From CAVZQN01 sp963837395 (GTDB lineage Bacteria > Acidobacteriota > HRBIN11 > JAKEFK01): a stretch of 64,000 nucleotides of DNA. Numbering within the stretch: the first letter of the stretch is position 1; each line of letters starts with the position of its first letter. The notes below the pieces were generated by a model. That model was not told the DNA's origin and made no database searches. It saw only the letters and a list, made by a program, of their open reading frames with translations. Positions 16,660 through 25,262 of the stretch are shown here, in pieces. Where the stretch lies: contig CAWINI010000004.1 in NCBI GenBank assembly GCA_963837395.1, positions 1,798,001 through 1,862,000 of the forward strand, written 5' to 3'. The translations under genes and the position numbers were made by a program.

Positions 16660-17598
16660 TTAATCGACCAATAGTGGACACGTCATACAATGCACTCCAC
16701 CATTGCCCACAAACATCTCGTCAGCAGGAACTGTATCTAATTGCCATCCGTTCGTCCTCAGTGCCTCATGGATGCGTTTCACATTGTGAAATCCGATTGC
16801 ACGTTGTGAAACGTGAGTAACGACGATATTTAGATTCCCGCCGCGGCGTTCTTCTAAAGTAAGTGGAATTTGTCGAATGCCGCGTTGATCCAAAAATTCC
16901 TCAAACATCACATGCTTGAAATCCGATTTGCCTGCTTTATACAACCGGCACGGAAAAACGCGGAGAGCATCGGGGTAAAGTAAACACAAATCCTTATCCA
17001 GCACCATAAAGATTCCATCAATATGGATGTGTCCAAATGGAAGCGGCACTTCTAAAAAATATTTGAAATCTTTGTCTAACACTAAATTGCGTAGCGCACG
17101 CGTTCCTTCTTCATTGGCACGATCACATAAAGATGCAACCACCGTATCGTCACCGATGATCGTGACTCCCCCGCCTTCCAAAAATCCTGGTGGCTCAATT
17201 GCACCTAAAACCGGAATTCCCAGTTTACTAAACGCGCGGCCTAACATTTCCTGATCTCCCCTGCGACCTTTCAAATACGGTCCCATCAACACCGCACCGC
17301 TTTTAAACACAGCAGCGAGATCGCGGGTATATGTCATGTTTGGACGATATGATATATATGAAATCGAATCATGATCCTCTTTTAATATTTCGTGCAATAA
17401 CAAAACTTCCACTTCATGCAACGCAAACAGATCTAACATCGCTTTGTATTGCGTAATAAATTTCTCCTGGTTTACCGCGCGATCGAAATGAAATTCTTCT
17501 AATGTTTCAGATGTGACCATCCGTAATTCATTTCCTGGCAAATGCATGATGACTTTGCGTAAATTTCCATAAGCGTTCGGAACACCAAAAGTCACCAT
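16660..17598 (-). CDS. Arginine deiminase / amidinotransferase superfamily protein
   Basis: About 312 residues of the guanidino-group-modifying enzyme superfamily (five-bladed alpha/beta propeller). Visible active-site elements are FLEGGGVTIIGDDTVVASL (acidic substrate-binding residues), GHIHIDGIFMVLD (catalytic His) and, at the C terminus, GNGGVHCMTCPLL with the catalytic Cys. Such enzymes hydrolyse arginine, methylarginines or agmatine, or transfer amidino groups. The ATG at 17598 has GGGGGA 8 nt upstream and overlaps the corrected stop of the WD40 gene (TGATG), so I prefer it to a TTG five codons upstream. The gene is third in a unit with an APC permease and a WD40 protein, suggesting uptake plus breakdown of a guanidino or amino compound. 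The exact reaction is not resolved. Confidence 0.8.
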   Translation of the reverse strand: MVTFGVPNAYGNLRKVIMHLPGNELRMVTSETLEEFHFDRAVNQEKFITQYKAMLDLFALHEVEVLLLHEILKEDHDSISYISYRPNMTYTRDLAAVFKSGAVLMGPYLKGRRGDQEMLGRAFSKLGIPVLGAIEPPGFLEGGGVTIIGDDTVVASLCDRANEEGTRALRNLVLDKDFKYFLEVPLPFGHIHIDGIFMVLDKDLCLLYPDALRVFPCRLYKAGKSDFKHVMFEEFLDQRGIRQIPLTLEERRGGNLNIVVTHVSQRAIGFHNVKRIHEALRTNGWQLDTVPADEMFVGNGGVHCMTCPLLVD

Positions 17599-18634
17599 CA
17601 ACGAATCCCCCAAAGTAAAATCGTGCCGCTAAGATCTGAAGTCGCAATTGAAGTCTGATCGGGTGACCATGCAACACCGCAAGTGACCTTTCCCAACTGC
17701 TTCGAAAATGGCAAGTTGTTTTCCGGAAACCGTATCCCATACGCGAACCGTCTTGTCATAGCTTGTTGATGCTAAAAGTTTTCCATCCGGGCTAAAAGCG
17801 ATTCCAGTAACAGATAACATTCCATTCTTATTCTCACGATGTCCTTTTAATTCCATTACTTGCTTCTGAGATGCAACATCAAAAATCATGATGTGCGATG
17901 TTGCATCATTCGATGCCGCAATCATGGAATTATCTTTGCTGATTGTAATCTGTCCGGCGCCAGGCGAATCTACTGGTTTCAAAACTGCGATCGCTTTTCC
18001 CGAATTTGTATCAATTACATAAATGATTCCCGCATCACCTGCAACCACCGCGAGCTTCGAACCGTTCGAATTAATCGCGATTGCACCCGGAGCGCCGGAT
18101 CCTGCAAGTGCGCCGTTGAAATTCGTTTGCTTATGCGAGTTCATATCAAATACAAATCGGACCTTCTCCCATATCATTACCATACGCAAACTTCGTCCCA
18201 TCAGCGCTGAATACTGAAAGCAAATTTGTAATAGCAAGCGGCGCTTTGTCAGCAGTTTGATTGATCGATCCAATCTGCTTTCCTTGAAGATCCCAAATTC
18301 GAATCGTGCCATCATAACCCGCTGACATTACCCTGGTTCCATCCGAACTAAAACCAACAGCTGCAACTTGTTTTTGATTTCCATTCAGAAGCACATGTGG
18401 CGAAGCTGATGGAATATCCCACACTCGAACACTGTGGTCTTCAGCCGATCCACCTGATACCAACAATTTCCCATTGGTGCTGAAGGCCAGCGAAAAGACA
18501 GGACCTGTATGGACTTTGATTTGTGAAAGAAGTTTAAGATGATGGGTATTCGTTGCGCTAATCTGTGCGAAGCTATGAACCGCTAAGACGCAAAGTAATA
18601 AAACCAAAGAAACTGTTAATCGCTTCTGATTCAT
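17598..18634 (-). CDS. Secreted WD40-repeat protein (two frameshifts in this sequence)
   Basis: A beta-propeller with signal peptide (LTVSLVLLLCVLAVHSFAQ) and WD40 units: FSTNGKLLVSGGS..HSVRVWD, FSSDGTRVMSAGYDGTIRIWD, an AIAINSNGSKLAVVAGDAGI unit, ITISKDNSMIAAS, FSPDGKLLASTSYDKTVRVWD and a final WSPDQTSIATSDLSGTILLWG. The frame changes twice. At 18158-18163 (CGGACC on the plus strand), dropping one base joins YGNDMGEG to FVFDMNSHK. At 17683-17688 (GTGACC), dropping one base joins EAVGK to CGVAWSPD and gives a stop at 17598-17600, overlapping the next ATG. With both corrections the gene is 345 codons. It starts 1 bp after the APC permease stop, with a GGAGG Shine-Dalgarno inside the upstream coding end. 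The frameshifts are probably sequence errors, since both halves keep full motif quality. Confidence 0.82.
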
Positions 18635-18635
18635 C

Positions 18636-19959
18636 TCAAACCTCCATCTCTCTATGGCGAATCCGAAAATAAAATGGAATTCCGGTCGCAGTCAGACCCA
18701 CACCAATTAAGGTATCTAGTGGATGATATATCAAAGCTGAAATGATGAAGCCTGCCATGACAATAATAAATAGTAGCGGTACATATGGATAAAATGGTGT
18801 TCGATATCCACGATCTGATTTTTTTCGAAGTTTGAAGATGGAGGCTACCATCAAAATATTAATGAACTGCATTGGCGCAACGAAAAAATTGACGATGCGC
18901 GAGAAGGATCCAAAAAATGTAAGAGCAAGAATCGAAACAGTTGCCGTAAATATGATGGAGGTTGCTGGAACGCCGGTTTTGGAAATTCCCGCAAGCATCC
19001 CAAACAATGGGGATTGTTTCCGGTACATTTCGGCAGCAGCATAATAAAGCCGCGGTTGGGTCATGATCAGACCTCCCATCGCGCCAAGTGTCGATACTAT
19101 GATCATGGCTTGAAGGTAACCGGCGCCTTTCGGTCCAAAAGTATTCACAGCGAAGATTGATGCGACACGATTTGGAGAATGTTTCATTACTTCCAGCGGC
19201 ACAACTCGAAGGAAAGCGAAATTCACCAACAAATAAAGTACGATGATCGCCCCAACTCCAAGCAATAAACTGCGCGGAACATTTCTTTCTGGTTGAACGA
19301 CTTCACCTGCAACATGCGTAACATCGGTCCATCCATCGTAAGTGAATAAAACAGCAGCGATGCCGGATCCGATCAACATAAATAAGGATACTAATGTTGT
19401 GTGCGATTCCGATGCTGCAACGGTTGTAGTTTTGGTTGGCTCTGCCAGAAAAATGCTTCCGAGTATCAAAGCTAGAACAGCAATAATCTTTATTGCTGTG
19501 ATCGTGATTTGAGTTCTACCGCCCCACTGAACTCCAAGCAAATTGATAATTGTAAAAAAAACAATTCCTGCCGAACCAACTAGCACAGGAGAAAGTGAAA
19601 CGAAGTATGTTAAAAATTCTCCAAATAGAATTGCACCACCTGCGACCGAGCCGGGACCGCTGATAAACATTTCTACCCAAATTTTGATGAATGCCCAGAA
19701 TCGGACCGAATCCTTCATGAATGATGTGAAATGAGGCCCCCGCTTTTGGTAACTGAACTGTGAGTTCTGCAAGAGTTAATGCACCGCAAAGAACAATCAC
19801 TCCAGCAAGAGCCCAGAAGAAATAAATTTGCCAGTTGGCGCGCGCTACTGCAGCCAATTCGCCTGGCGCAAAAAATATTCCGGAGCCTAACATATCACCC
19901 GCAACAATTGCGGCAACAGCTGCCAACCCGAGTTTTCGCTGCAATGATGCCGAATTCAT
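18636..19959 (-). CDS. APC superfamily amino-acid permease (one frameshift in this sequence)
   Basis: An inner-membrane amino-acid/polyamine carrier with about twelve helices. The N-terminal frame gives LGLAAVAAIVAGDMLGSGIFFAPGELA (TM1 with the GSGIF unwound segment) up to PKAGASFHIIHEGFG. The rest continues in another frame from FWAFIKIWVEMFISGPGSVAGG to the end (PLDTLIGVGLTATGIPFYF). The switch point is CGGACC at 19702-19707; removal of one base yields an uninterrupted 440-residue permease, so I treat it as one gene. It is the first gene of an operon with the WD40 and arginine-deiminase-like genes, which hints at import of a guanidino or basic amino acid. It is divergent from the isochorismatase-family gene, with 52 bp between starts. 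Confidence 0.85.
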
Positions 19960-20011
19960 TCGGACATAATCTTACCCCAGCAAAACAGGAATTCTATGGT
20001 AGGCTACTGCC

Positions 20012-20551
20012 ATGAATGTGTTCCTAATAATTGACATGCAAGTCGGATTATTTCAGGGCGAAAATGCACGTCACGATAAGGATGGTGTAGTTAGAAGGAT
20101 TAATGAAGTTGCGCGAGCGGTGCGTGCAAAAGACGGACACGTAATCTTCGTTCAACATAATGGAAAATCCGGTGATGATACCGAACAAGGTACTAAAGGA
20201 TGGCAGCTTCTTCCGGAATTAGATCGCGACGATCGCGATATTATTGTTACAAAAACGGCATGTGATTCATTTTATGAATCGATGCTGCCGCAAATTCTGG
20301 ATGGATTGAATCCAAAACATTTGATTATCGGTGGATGTGCTACCGATTTTTGCGTGGATACAACTGTTCGTGCCGCAGCAAGCCGTGACTACGATGTTAC
20401 CGTGGTTGCTGATGGACACACCACAGCAAACCGTCCTTATGCCGATGCAGCCACCATCATCATTCATCACAACTGGGTGTGGGAGAATTTGGAGTTACCT
20501 CGCAGCAAGGTCCGCGTTATTACCTCAACCAAAATTATTCAAGGATTGTGA
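20012..20551 (+). CDS. Isochorismatase-family cysteine hydrolase
   Basis: A 179-residue cytosolic hydrolase. The catalytic triad is visible: Asp in LIIDMQVGLF (residue 8), Lys in VTKTACDSFYES, and Cys in GGCATDFCVDTTVRAA with the family cis-peptide turn. The pattern CATDFCVDTTVRAA is closest to nicotinamidase-like/YcaC-type members, which act on small amides or imides. Upstream is the divergent APC permease operon. No Shine-Dalgarno is obvious (CTACTGCC before the ATG). The substrate is not resolved. Confidence 0.88.
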   Translation: MNVFLIIDMQVGLFQGENARHDKDGVVRRINEVARAVRAKDGHVIFVQHNGKSGDDTEQGTKGWQLLPELDRDDRDIIVTKTACDSFYESMLPQILDGLNPKHLIIGGCATDFCVDTTVRAAASRDYDVTVVADGHTTANRPYADAATIIIHHNWVWENLELPRSKVRVITSTKIIQGL

Positions 20552-20576
20552 TTTGCGGACTAAAGTCTGCGCTCTA

Positions 20577-21023
20577 TTACTCACCGGTAAGCTGTCGTTG
20601 CAGTGTTGCAAAATCGAAGTAAACAGTTTCGTTCATCAAGCGATCTTCATCGAAATCAAAAATACAAGCCGCTTGAATATCCATCTTCCGGCCTTTTGGT
20701 GTCATTCCAGCAAATTCGCCTTGATGAGTTCCGGTCATCAGGCCTTCCACAATCACAGCATTATCATCGTGATAAAACTTCCTGATCTCGAAATGGAAAT
20801 CAGGAAATCCTTTAATCACGCTTCCAATTAATTCGCGAACACCTTTTTCGCCATCAACCACAACCGCCATTGGAATGACCTGATAATGTGGAGAATGAAA
20901 ACTCGCAATCATTTGATCGAGATCGCCGTTGTTTTCTGCATTCACATGCTGATTCACTATTTCTTCTCTACGCTGACGAATGAAATCTTCTTTACGCCTC
21001 TCAGGATTTGATTCTTTATGCAT
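20577..21023 (-). CDS. SnoaL-like ester cyclase / NTF2-fold protein
   Basis: A 148-residue alpha+beta barrel of the SnoaL/polyketide-cyclase-like superfamily. Recognisable parts are NQHVNAENNGDLDQMIASF, the IKGFPDFHFEI strand, and GTHQGEFAGMTPKGRKMDIQ followed by CIFDFDEDRLMNETVYFDFATL. These are the 'G....F.G..PTG....' and 'F.DGKI.....Y.D' motifs of the family. Enzymatic members use His/Asp pairs in aldol or hydrolysis steps, but many are of unknown role. It overlaps the end of the PfpI-like gene by 8 bp and is likely co-transcribed with it. Confidence 0.8.
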   Translation of the reverse strand: MHKESNPERRKEDFIRQRREEIVNQHVNAENNGDLDQMIASFHSPHYQVIPMAVVVDGEKGVRELIGSVIKGFPDFHFEIRKFYHDDNAVIVEGLMTGTHQGEFAGMTPKGRKMDIQAACIFDFDEDRLMNETVYFDFATLQRQLTGE

Positions 21024-21619
21024 TTTTGATTCTTTCTAAGCTTCGATATTTGTTCCTAGCACCTTCAAAAATTTTGCGAGCCATTCGGAATGCGCCGGTC
21101 CATGCAGGCGCGGTGACGAAATTGCCATCAACGTGTGCTTTTTCCCATGGAAGTTGAACGAATTCGCCTCCAGCCGCTTTCACTTCCGGTTCACATGCAG
21201 GATAAGCAGAAATGGTGCGTCCTCTTACGACATCGGCAGCAGTTAAAATTTGAGCAGCATGACAGATCGCAGCAATCGGTTTATTTTCTTTTGCAAAATG
21301 TCTAACGATTTGAAGAACTTTGTCATTCAATCGGATATATTCCGGAGCACGTCCACCTGGAATTAATAAGGCATCATAGGTTTCAGTTTTCACTTCATCG
21401 AAGTTTGCGTTCAAGGTGAAATCATGTCCGCGTTTCTCGCTGTAAGTTTGATCACCTTCAAAATCATCGGACCGCAGTTCGAACTTTGTCTCCTGCTTTT
21501 TTGTCCGGACAAACCGCATGAACTGTATGACCTACCATCTGCAAAGCTTGAAATGGCACCATCACTTCGTAGTCTTCAACAAAATCGCCCACTAGCATTA
21601 GAATCCTTTTCACAGTCAT
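21016..21619 (-). CDS. DJ-1/PfpI family protein (one frameshift in this sequence)
   Basis: A glutamine-amidotransferase-fold protein of the PfpI/YhbO type (protease, deglycase or chaperone roles have been claimed). The true N terminus, TVKRILMLVGDFVEDYEVMV, lies in one frame. The body follows in the next: DFEGDQTYSEKRGHDFTLNA, DALLIPGGRAPEYIRLN, AAICHAAQILTAADV with the nucleophile-elbow Cys, and AWTGAFRMARKIFE. The switch is at CGGACC, 21468-21473. Removing one base restores VRTAVHDFEGDQTY, which is the family consensus, and gives 200 residues. AGGAGG lies 11 nt before the ATG at 21619. It is first of two overlapping genes with the SnoaL-like protein. Confidence 0.87.
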
Positions 21620-21649
21620 TTTAGTTTTTACCTCCTGTTTAGATATGCG

Positions 21650-21718
21650 GATAGAGGACTATTGGGCATCGCTATTCTCTATCATCTATCATCTATCCTC
21701 TATCATCAATTCTCTATC
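21650..21718. repeat. CTCTATC/ATAGAGG heptamer repeats
   Basis: A run of imperfect 7-bp units (CTCTATC, ATCTATC, CTCTATC) with an inverted ATAGAGG unit at its left end, upstream of the PfpI-like gene. The same units occur at 57038-57145, where a GATAGCGATG core is also shared in opposite orientation. Confidence 0.7.
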
Positions 21719-21770
21719 TTCATATTAAAGCGCGTTCCATTTGAAATTCAATGCAGGGTAAGATAAGCAC

Positions 21771-23108
21771 ATGCTGAAAATTTTCATTGTCCTGCTTTGT
21801 CTTGCCTCTACAACATTCGCGCAAACTTCTATTGATAAAACTAAGATCGCCGATCAAGTTCGACAAGAATTTCTGCATTCATGGAATGGTTATAAACAAT
21901 ATGCATGGGGCCATGATGCGCTCAAACCATTAACCACAAGTTATCGCGACTGGTATGCCGCGAGTTTGTATATGACGCCTGTAGATGCAATGGACACGAT
22001 GTATCTGATGGGCTTGAAAGATGAGGCTGATAAGACAAGAGAATTTGTTATCAAGAATTTATCATTCGATCACGATATCTCAGTCAAGAATTTTGAAATT
22101 ACAATCCGTATCCTTGGCGGTTTGCTAAGCACATATCAGATCACCGGCGATAAACGTTTACTGGCGCTTGCAGAAGATCTTGGAAACCGATTGCTACCAG
22201 TATTTCAATCTCCAACTGGTTTGCCATACATGTTCATCAATCTTAAAACCGGTGTGGTCAGTGGAGTAGAAACAAATCCTGCGGAGATTGGAACTTTGCT
22301 TATAGAGTTTGGAACACTCAGTAAACTCACGCAAAAACCACTTTACTACGATAAAGCGAAGAAAGCGCTGGTTGAACTTTATAATCGTAGATCCGAAATC
22401 GGACTCGTTGGTTCAACGATCAATGTCGAGACCGGAAAATGGATTGATACTACCAGCCATATCAGCGGAGGAATCGATTCTTATTACGAATATTTATTGA
22501 AATGCGCGCGGCTTTTTGATGACAAAGATTGCGAAAAAATGTGGAAGACAAGTATTGAAGCACTTAATAAATATCTTGCACAGGAAGCTCCAACAGGATT
22601 TTGGTATGGAAGTGTTGATATGAATTCCGGAAAAAGGATCGCGACCCATTTCGGCGCGCTGGATGCATTTTTCCCAGCAGTTCTTGCAATGTCAGGAGAT
22701 TTGAATCGCGCAAAAAAATTGCAGGAATCATCTTACAAAATGTGGACCACATTCGGAATTGAACCGGAAGAAATTGATTACCTCACGATGAAAATTACTT
22801 ACGATGGTTATGCCCTTCGGCCGGAAATTATTGAATCTGCTTATTACCTTCACACGTACACAAAAGATCCGCGATATTTAGAAATGGGCCGTACATTTCT
22901 TGACAGCTTGATGCGATATTGCAAAACAGATTCCGGATATGCGGCACTCAAAAGTGTAGCAACAAAAGAAAAGAAAGATGATATGGAAAGTTTCTTTTTT
23001 GCGGAAACTCTGAAGTATCTCTATTTGCTATTTGCTCCTCCAGAAACTCTTGATCTTTCCAAAGTCGTCTTCAACACCGAAGCTCACCCGATCAAAAAGA
23101 CGTGGTAA
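21771..23108 (+). CDS. Secreted glycoside hydrolase family 47 (alpha-1,2-mannosidase)
   Basis: A 445-residue inverting alpha-mannosidase with (alpha/alpha)7 barrel, exported by a signal peptide (FIVLLCLASTTFAQ). GH47 landmarks occur in order: SWNGYKQYAWGHDALKPL, DAMDTMYLMGLKDE, KNFEITIRILGGLLSTYQ, NPAEIGTLLIEFGTLS, SHISGGIDSYYEYLLK, YALRPEIIESAYYL, DDMESFFFAETLKYLYLLF and the terminal NTEAHP, whose Thr binds the catalytic calcium. The acidic residues in these motifs form the active site. GH47 is mainly a eukaryotic ER/Golgi family that trims N-glycans; secreted bacterial members are rarer. With the asparaginase at 265 it could act on glycoprotein remnants, but the genes are 20 kb apart. Monocistronic. 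Confidence 0.93.
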   Translation: MLKIFIVLLCLASTTFAQTSIDKTKIADQVRQEFLHSWNGYKQYAWGHDALKPLTTSYRDWYAASLYMTPVDAMDTMYLMGLKDEADKTREFVIKNLSFDHDISVKNFEITIRILGGLLSTYQITGDKRLLALAEDLGNRLLPVFQSPTGLPYMFINLKTGVVSGVETNPAEIGTLLIEFGTLSKLTQKPLYYDKAKKALVELYNRRSEIGLVGSTINVETGKWIDTTSHISGGIDSYYEYLLKCARLFDDKDCEKMWKTSIEALNKYLAQEAPTGFWYGSVDMNSGKRIATHFGALDAFFPAVLAMSGDLNRAKKLQESSYKMWTTFGIEPEEIDYLTMKITYDGYALRPEIIESAYYLHTYTKDPRYLEMGRTFLDSLMRYCKTDSGYAALKSVATKEKKDDMESFFFAETLKYLYLLFAPPETLDLSKVVFNTEAHPIKKTW

Positions 23109-23136
23109 AGATTTTTTCACCACGGAGGCACAGAAA

Positions 23137-24195
23137 TTAAGGTTTTGCTTCAAATACAAGATTGAATGGCGTTTCAGTTGCGCGCCGGAAATGTGTGAAT
23201 CCAGCTTTTGTTAAAACATCACGTAATCTTTTTTCTCCAGCCTGGGCTCCTAGAGCCATTCCTACTTCTTGTGAACGCGAGGCAGGCGTACAAATTAGCG
23301 TAGAAGCGGAATAGTACATTCGGCCGACAGGATTCAGATTTTGTGCAAGGTTATCTTGTGCAAATGGCTCTACCAGCATAAATGTTCCGCTTTGTTTCAA
23401 TGTCTTTCTAACATGAGTTGCTGCACCGATCGGATCTCCCATATCGTGAAGACAATCAAAGAACGTAATAAAATCATAATCCTCACCGGGATATTCTTTT
23501 GCAGGAGTAACCTCAAAATTTACACGGTCTTGAACACCAGCTTCTTTGGCGCGTTTGCGAGCAGTTTCGATTGAAGCTGAATGATAATCAAAGCCGAAGA
23601 ATTTCGATTTTGGAAATGCCTGAGCCATCAAAATTGTCGATGAACCATGACCGCAACCAACATCAGCGACGCGAGCCCCCTGGATCAATTTTTCTTGAAC
23701 GCCACTTAATGCCGGAATCCATGAGCTAATAAGATTGGCGGCATATCCGGGCCGGAAAAATCTTTCAGTTCCATGAAACAATTCCGGATCATGTTCGTGC
23801 CAGCCCATTCCAGCACCACTTCGAAATGCTTCGTCCATCCTTGCCCTGGCTTTTGATGCAGCAACCGCAACCTGGAAAGCTCCAGGCAAATAAACAGGAC
23901 TGTCTTCCTGCGCTAGTGCAAAAGCCTGCTCTTCAGTCAGGTAAAATTTTCCGGTGGACTCATCGTAAGTTATGTATCCGCCGGCGGCCTGGGCGGCAAG
24001 CCACTCCGCTGCATATCTTTCAGCCGTTTCCGTGTGTTTTGCCAGCTCAGCTGCAGTCATTGGGCCTTCCTTGGCAAGCGCTTTATATAAACCGTGTTTT
24101 TCACCAATCAAAACCAGTACTGAATTGAAAGTTGCGCCGATATCAACAACCGCTTTGCCAAGAAGGTTATTTAGCTTTTCGTGATCTATTGCCAT
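23137..24195 (-). CDS. Class I SAM-dependent methyltransferase with N-terminal winged helix
   Basis: About 352 residues. An N-terminal dimerisation/winged-helix region (LIGEKHGLYKALAKEGPMTA, AELAKHTETAERYAAEWLA) precedes a Rossmann methyltransferase: motif I VADVGCGHGSSTILMAQAFP, acidic strand 2 GFDYHSASIETAR, motif IV DFITFFDCLHDMGDP and motif V-like SGTFMLVEPFA. The layout matches small-molecule O-methyltransferases and a broad actinobacterial/acidobacterial group of uncharacterised homologues. GGAGG sits 7 nt before the ATG at 24195, preferred to a TTG two codons upstream. The substrate is unknown. It is divergent from the ABC operon. Confidence 0.85.
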   Translation of the reverse strand: MAIDHEKLNNLLGKAVVDIGATFNSVLVLIGEKHGLYKALAKEGPMTAAELAKHTETAERYAAEWLAAQAAGGYITYDESTGKFYLTEEQAFALAQEDSPVYLPGAFQVAVAASKARARMDEAFRSGAGMGWHEHDPELFHGTERFFRPGYAANLISSWIPALSGVQEKLIQGARVADVGCGHGSSTILMAQAFPKSKFFGFDYHSASIETARKRAKEAGVQDRVNFEVTPAKEYPGEDYDFITFFDCLHDMGDPIGAATHVRKTLKQSGTFMLVEPFAQDNLAQNLNPVGRMYYSASTLICTPASRSQEVGMALGAQAGEKRLRDVLTKAGFTHFRRATETPFNLVFEAKP

Positions 24196-24371
24196 GTTCA
24201 ATCCTCCAAAAATTAATTTGCATCAGGTAGTTTGTTGGAAAATTTTAGCAAATATATTCCCTGTTGGAAAATATTCCTTACGAAACTTAGTGAAGCTTTG
24301 TTTAGTCTTACCTAGTGGTAAAATTTTAAGCAATCATTTGATTTTGTAACACAATCACCCAGGAGGTTTCT

Positions 24372-25262
24372 ATGCTAAGTGTGGAAGACCTGGTTAAGGT
24401 CTATCCAGGTGGAGTTACTGCTCTTCAAGGGATCAGCATCAAAATTGGATCTGGAATGTTCGGACTTCTAGGTCCCAATGGTGCCGGCAAAAGTACATTG
24501 ATGAAAATTATTGCCGGCTTACTTGAACCTACATCCGGCAAGGTTTTGTTAAACGGAACAAATATTGTGGAAAGACCGGAAGTAGTTTGGGCCGGGCTCG
24601 GTTATTTGCCGCAAGATTTCGGTTTTTATCCCCATCTTAGTGGCGAAGCAATGCTCATTTATTTACTAGAGCTCAAAGGTATTCAATCGCAATCTGGCTT
24701 GAAACGTCTTGCTGCTGAACTTCTGGATCGGGTGAATCTAACATTTGCTGCAAAACGGAAAGTCAAAGAATATTCCGGTGGAATGAGGCAGCGACTTGGA
24801 ATCGCTCAGGCATTAGCTGGCAATCCTGAATTAATTATTGTGGATGAACCAACCAGCGGATTGGATCCTGAAGAGCGAGTGCGTTTTTATCATTTGCTTT
24901 CGGAACTTGGTCAAGATCGAACAGTCATTCTTTCCACACACATCGTTGAAGATGTCAAAGTTCTTTGCCCGAGATTTGCAGTAATTCAACGCGGGCGTTT
25001 GATTGCTGAAACCACACCCACCGAAGCGATTGAAAAACTCAAAGGAATGTTGTTCGAAGGAACCGTTGCACGATCAGAAATGGAAAGTTTTGCTAAAAAA
25101 TATTTCGTAACTCAAGCTGTACTTTTTGAAGGCCGAAGCCGCGCCCGGATTTATTTGCCCGATGGATCGCCTCCTGAAAATTTTGTTGCAGCAATACCTA
25201 CGCTGGAAGATGCATATTTCATAATCACAAGACAGGCACAACCAGGTGAAAAAGCAGCATGA
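24372..25262 (+). CDS. ABC transporter ATP-binding protein
   Basis: A 296-residue ATPase. Walker A GPNGAGKST, Q-loop YLPQDFGFYP, signature YSGGMRQRLGIAQAL, Walker B LIIVDEPTSGLDPEER and the switch His in LSTHIVEDV are all intact. A C-terminal extension of about 70 residues (LFEGTVARSEMESFAKKYF to the end) is typical of ATPases paired with large ABC-2-type permeases. AGGAGG 6 nt before the ATG supports the start. It overlaps the next gene by 4 bp (ATGA), so the two form one transporter. Confidence 0.95.
   Translation: MLSVEDLVKVYPGGVTALQGISIKIGSGMFGLLGPNGAGKSTLMKIIAGLLEPTSGKVLLNGTNIVERPEVVWAGLGYLPQDFGFYPHLSGEAMLIYLLELKGIQSQSGLKRLAAELLDRVNLTFAAKRKVKEYSGGMRQRLGIAQALAGNPELIIVDEPTSGLDPEERVRFYHLLSELGQDRTVILSTHIVEDVKVLCPRFAVIQRGRLIAETTPTEAIEKLKGMLFEGTVARSEMESFAKKYFVTQAVLFEGRSRARIYLPDGSPPENFVAAIPTLEDAYFIITRQAQPGEKAA

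Noticed and set aside
17598..21619. Annotating the WD40, APC permease and PfpI genes as pseudogenes
   Set aside because: All breaks are single-base, at GGWCC-type sites, and both sides keep full family motifs, so sequence error is more likely than decay.
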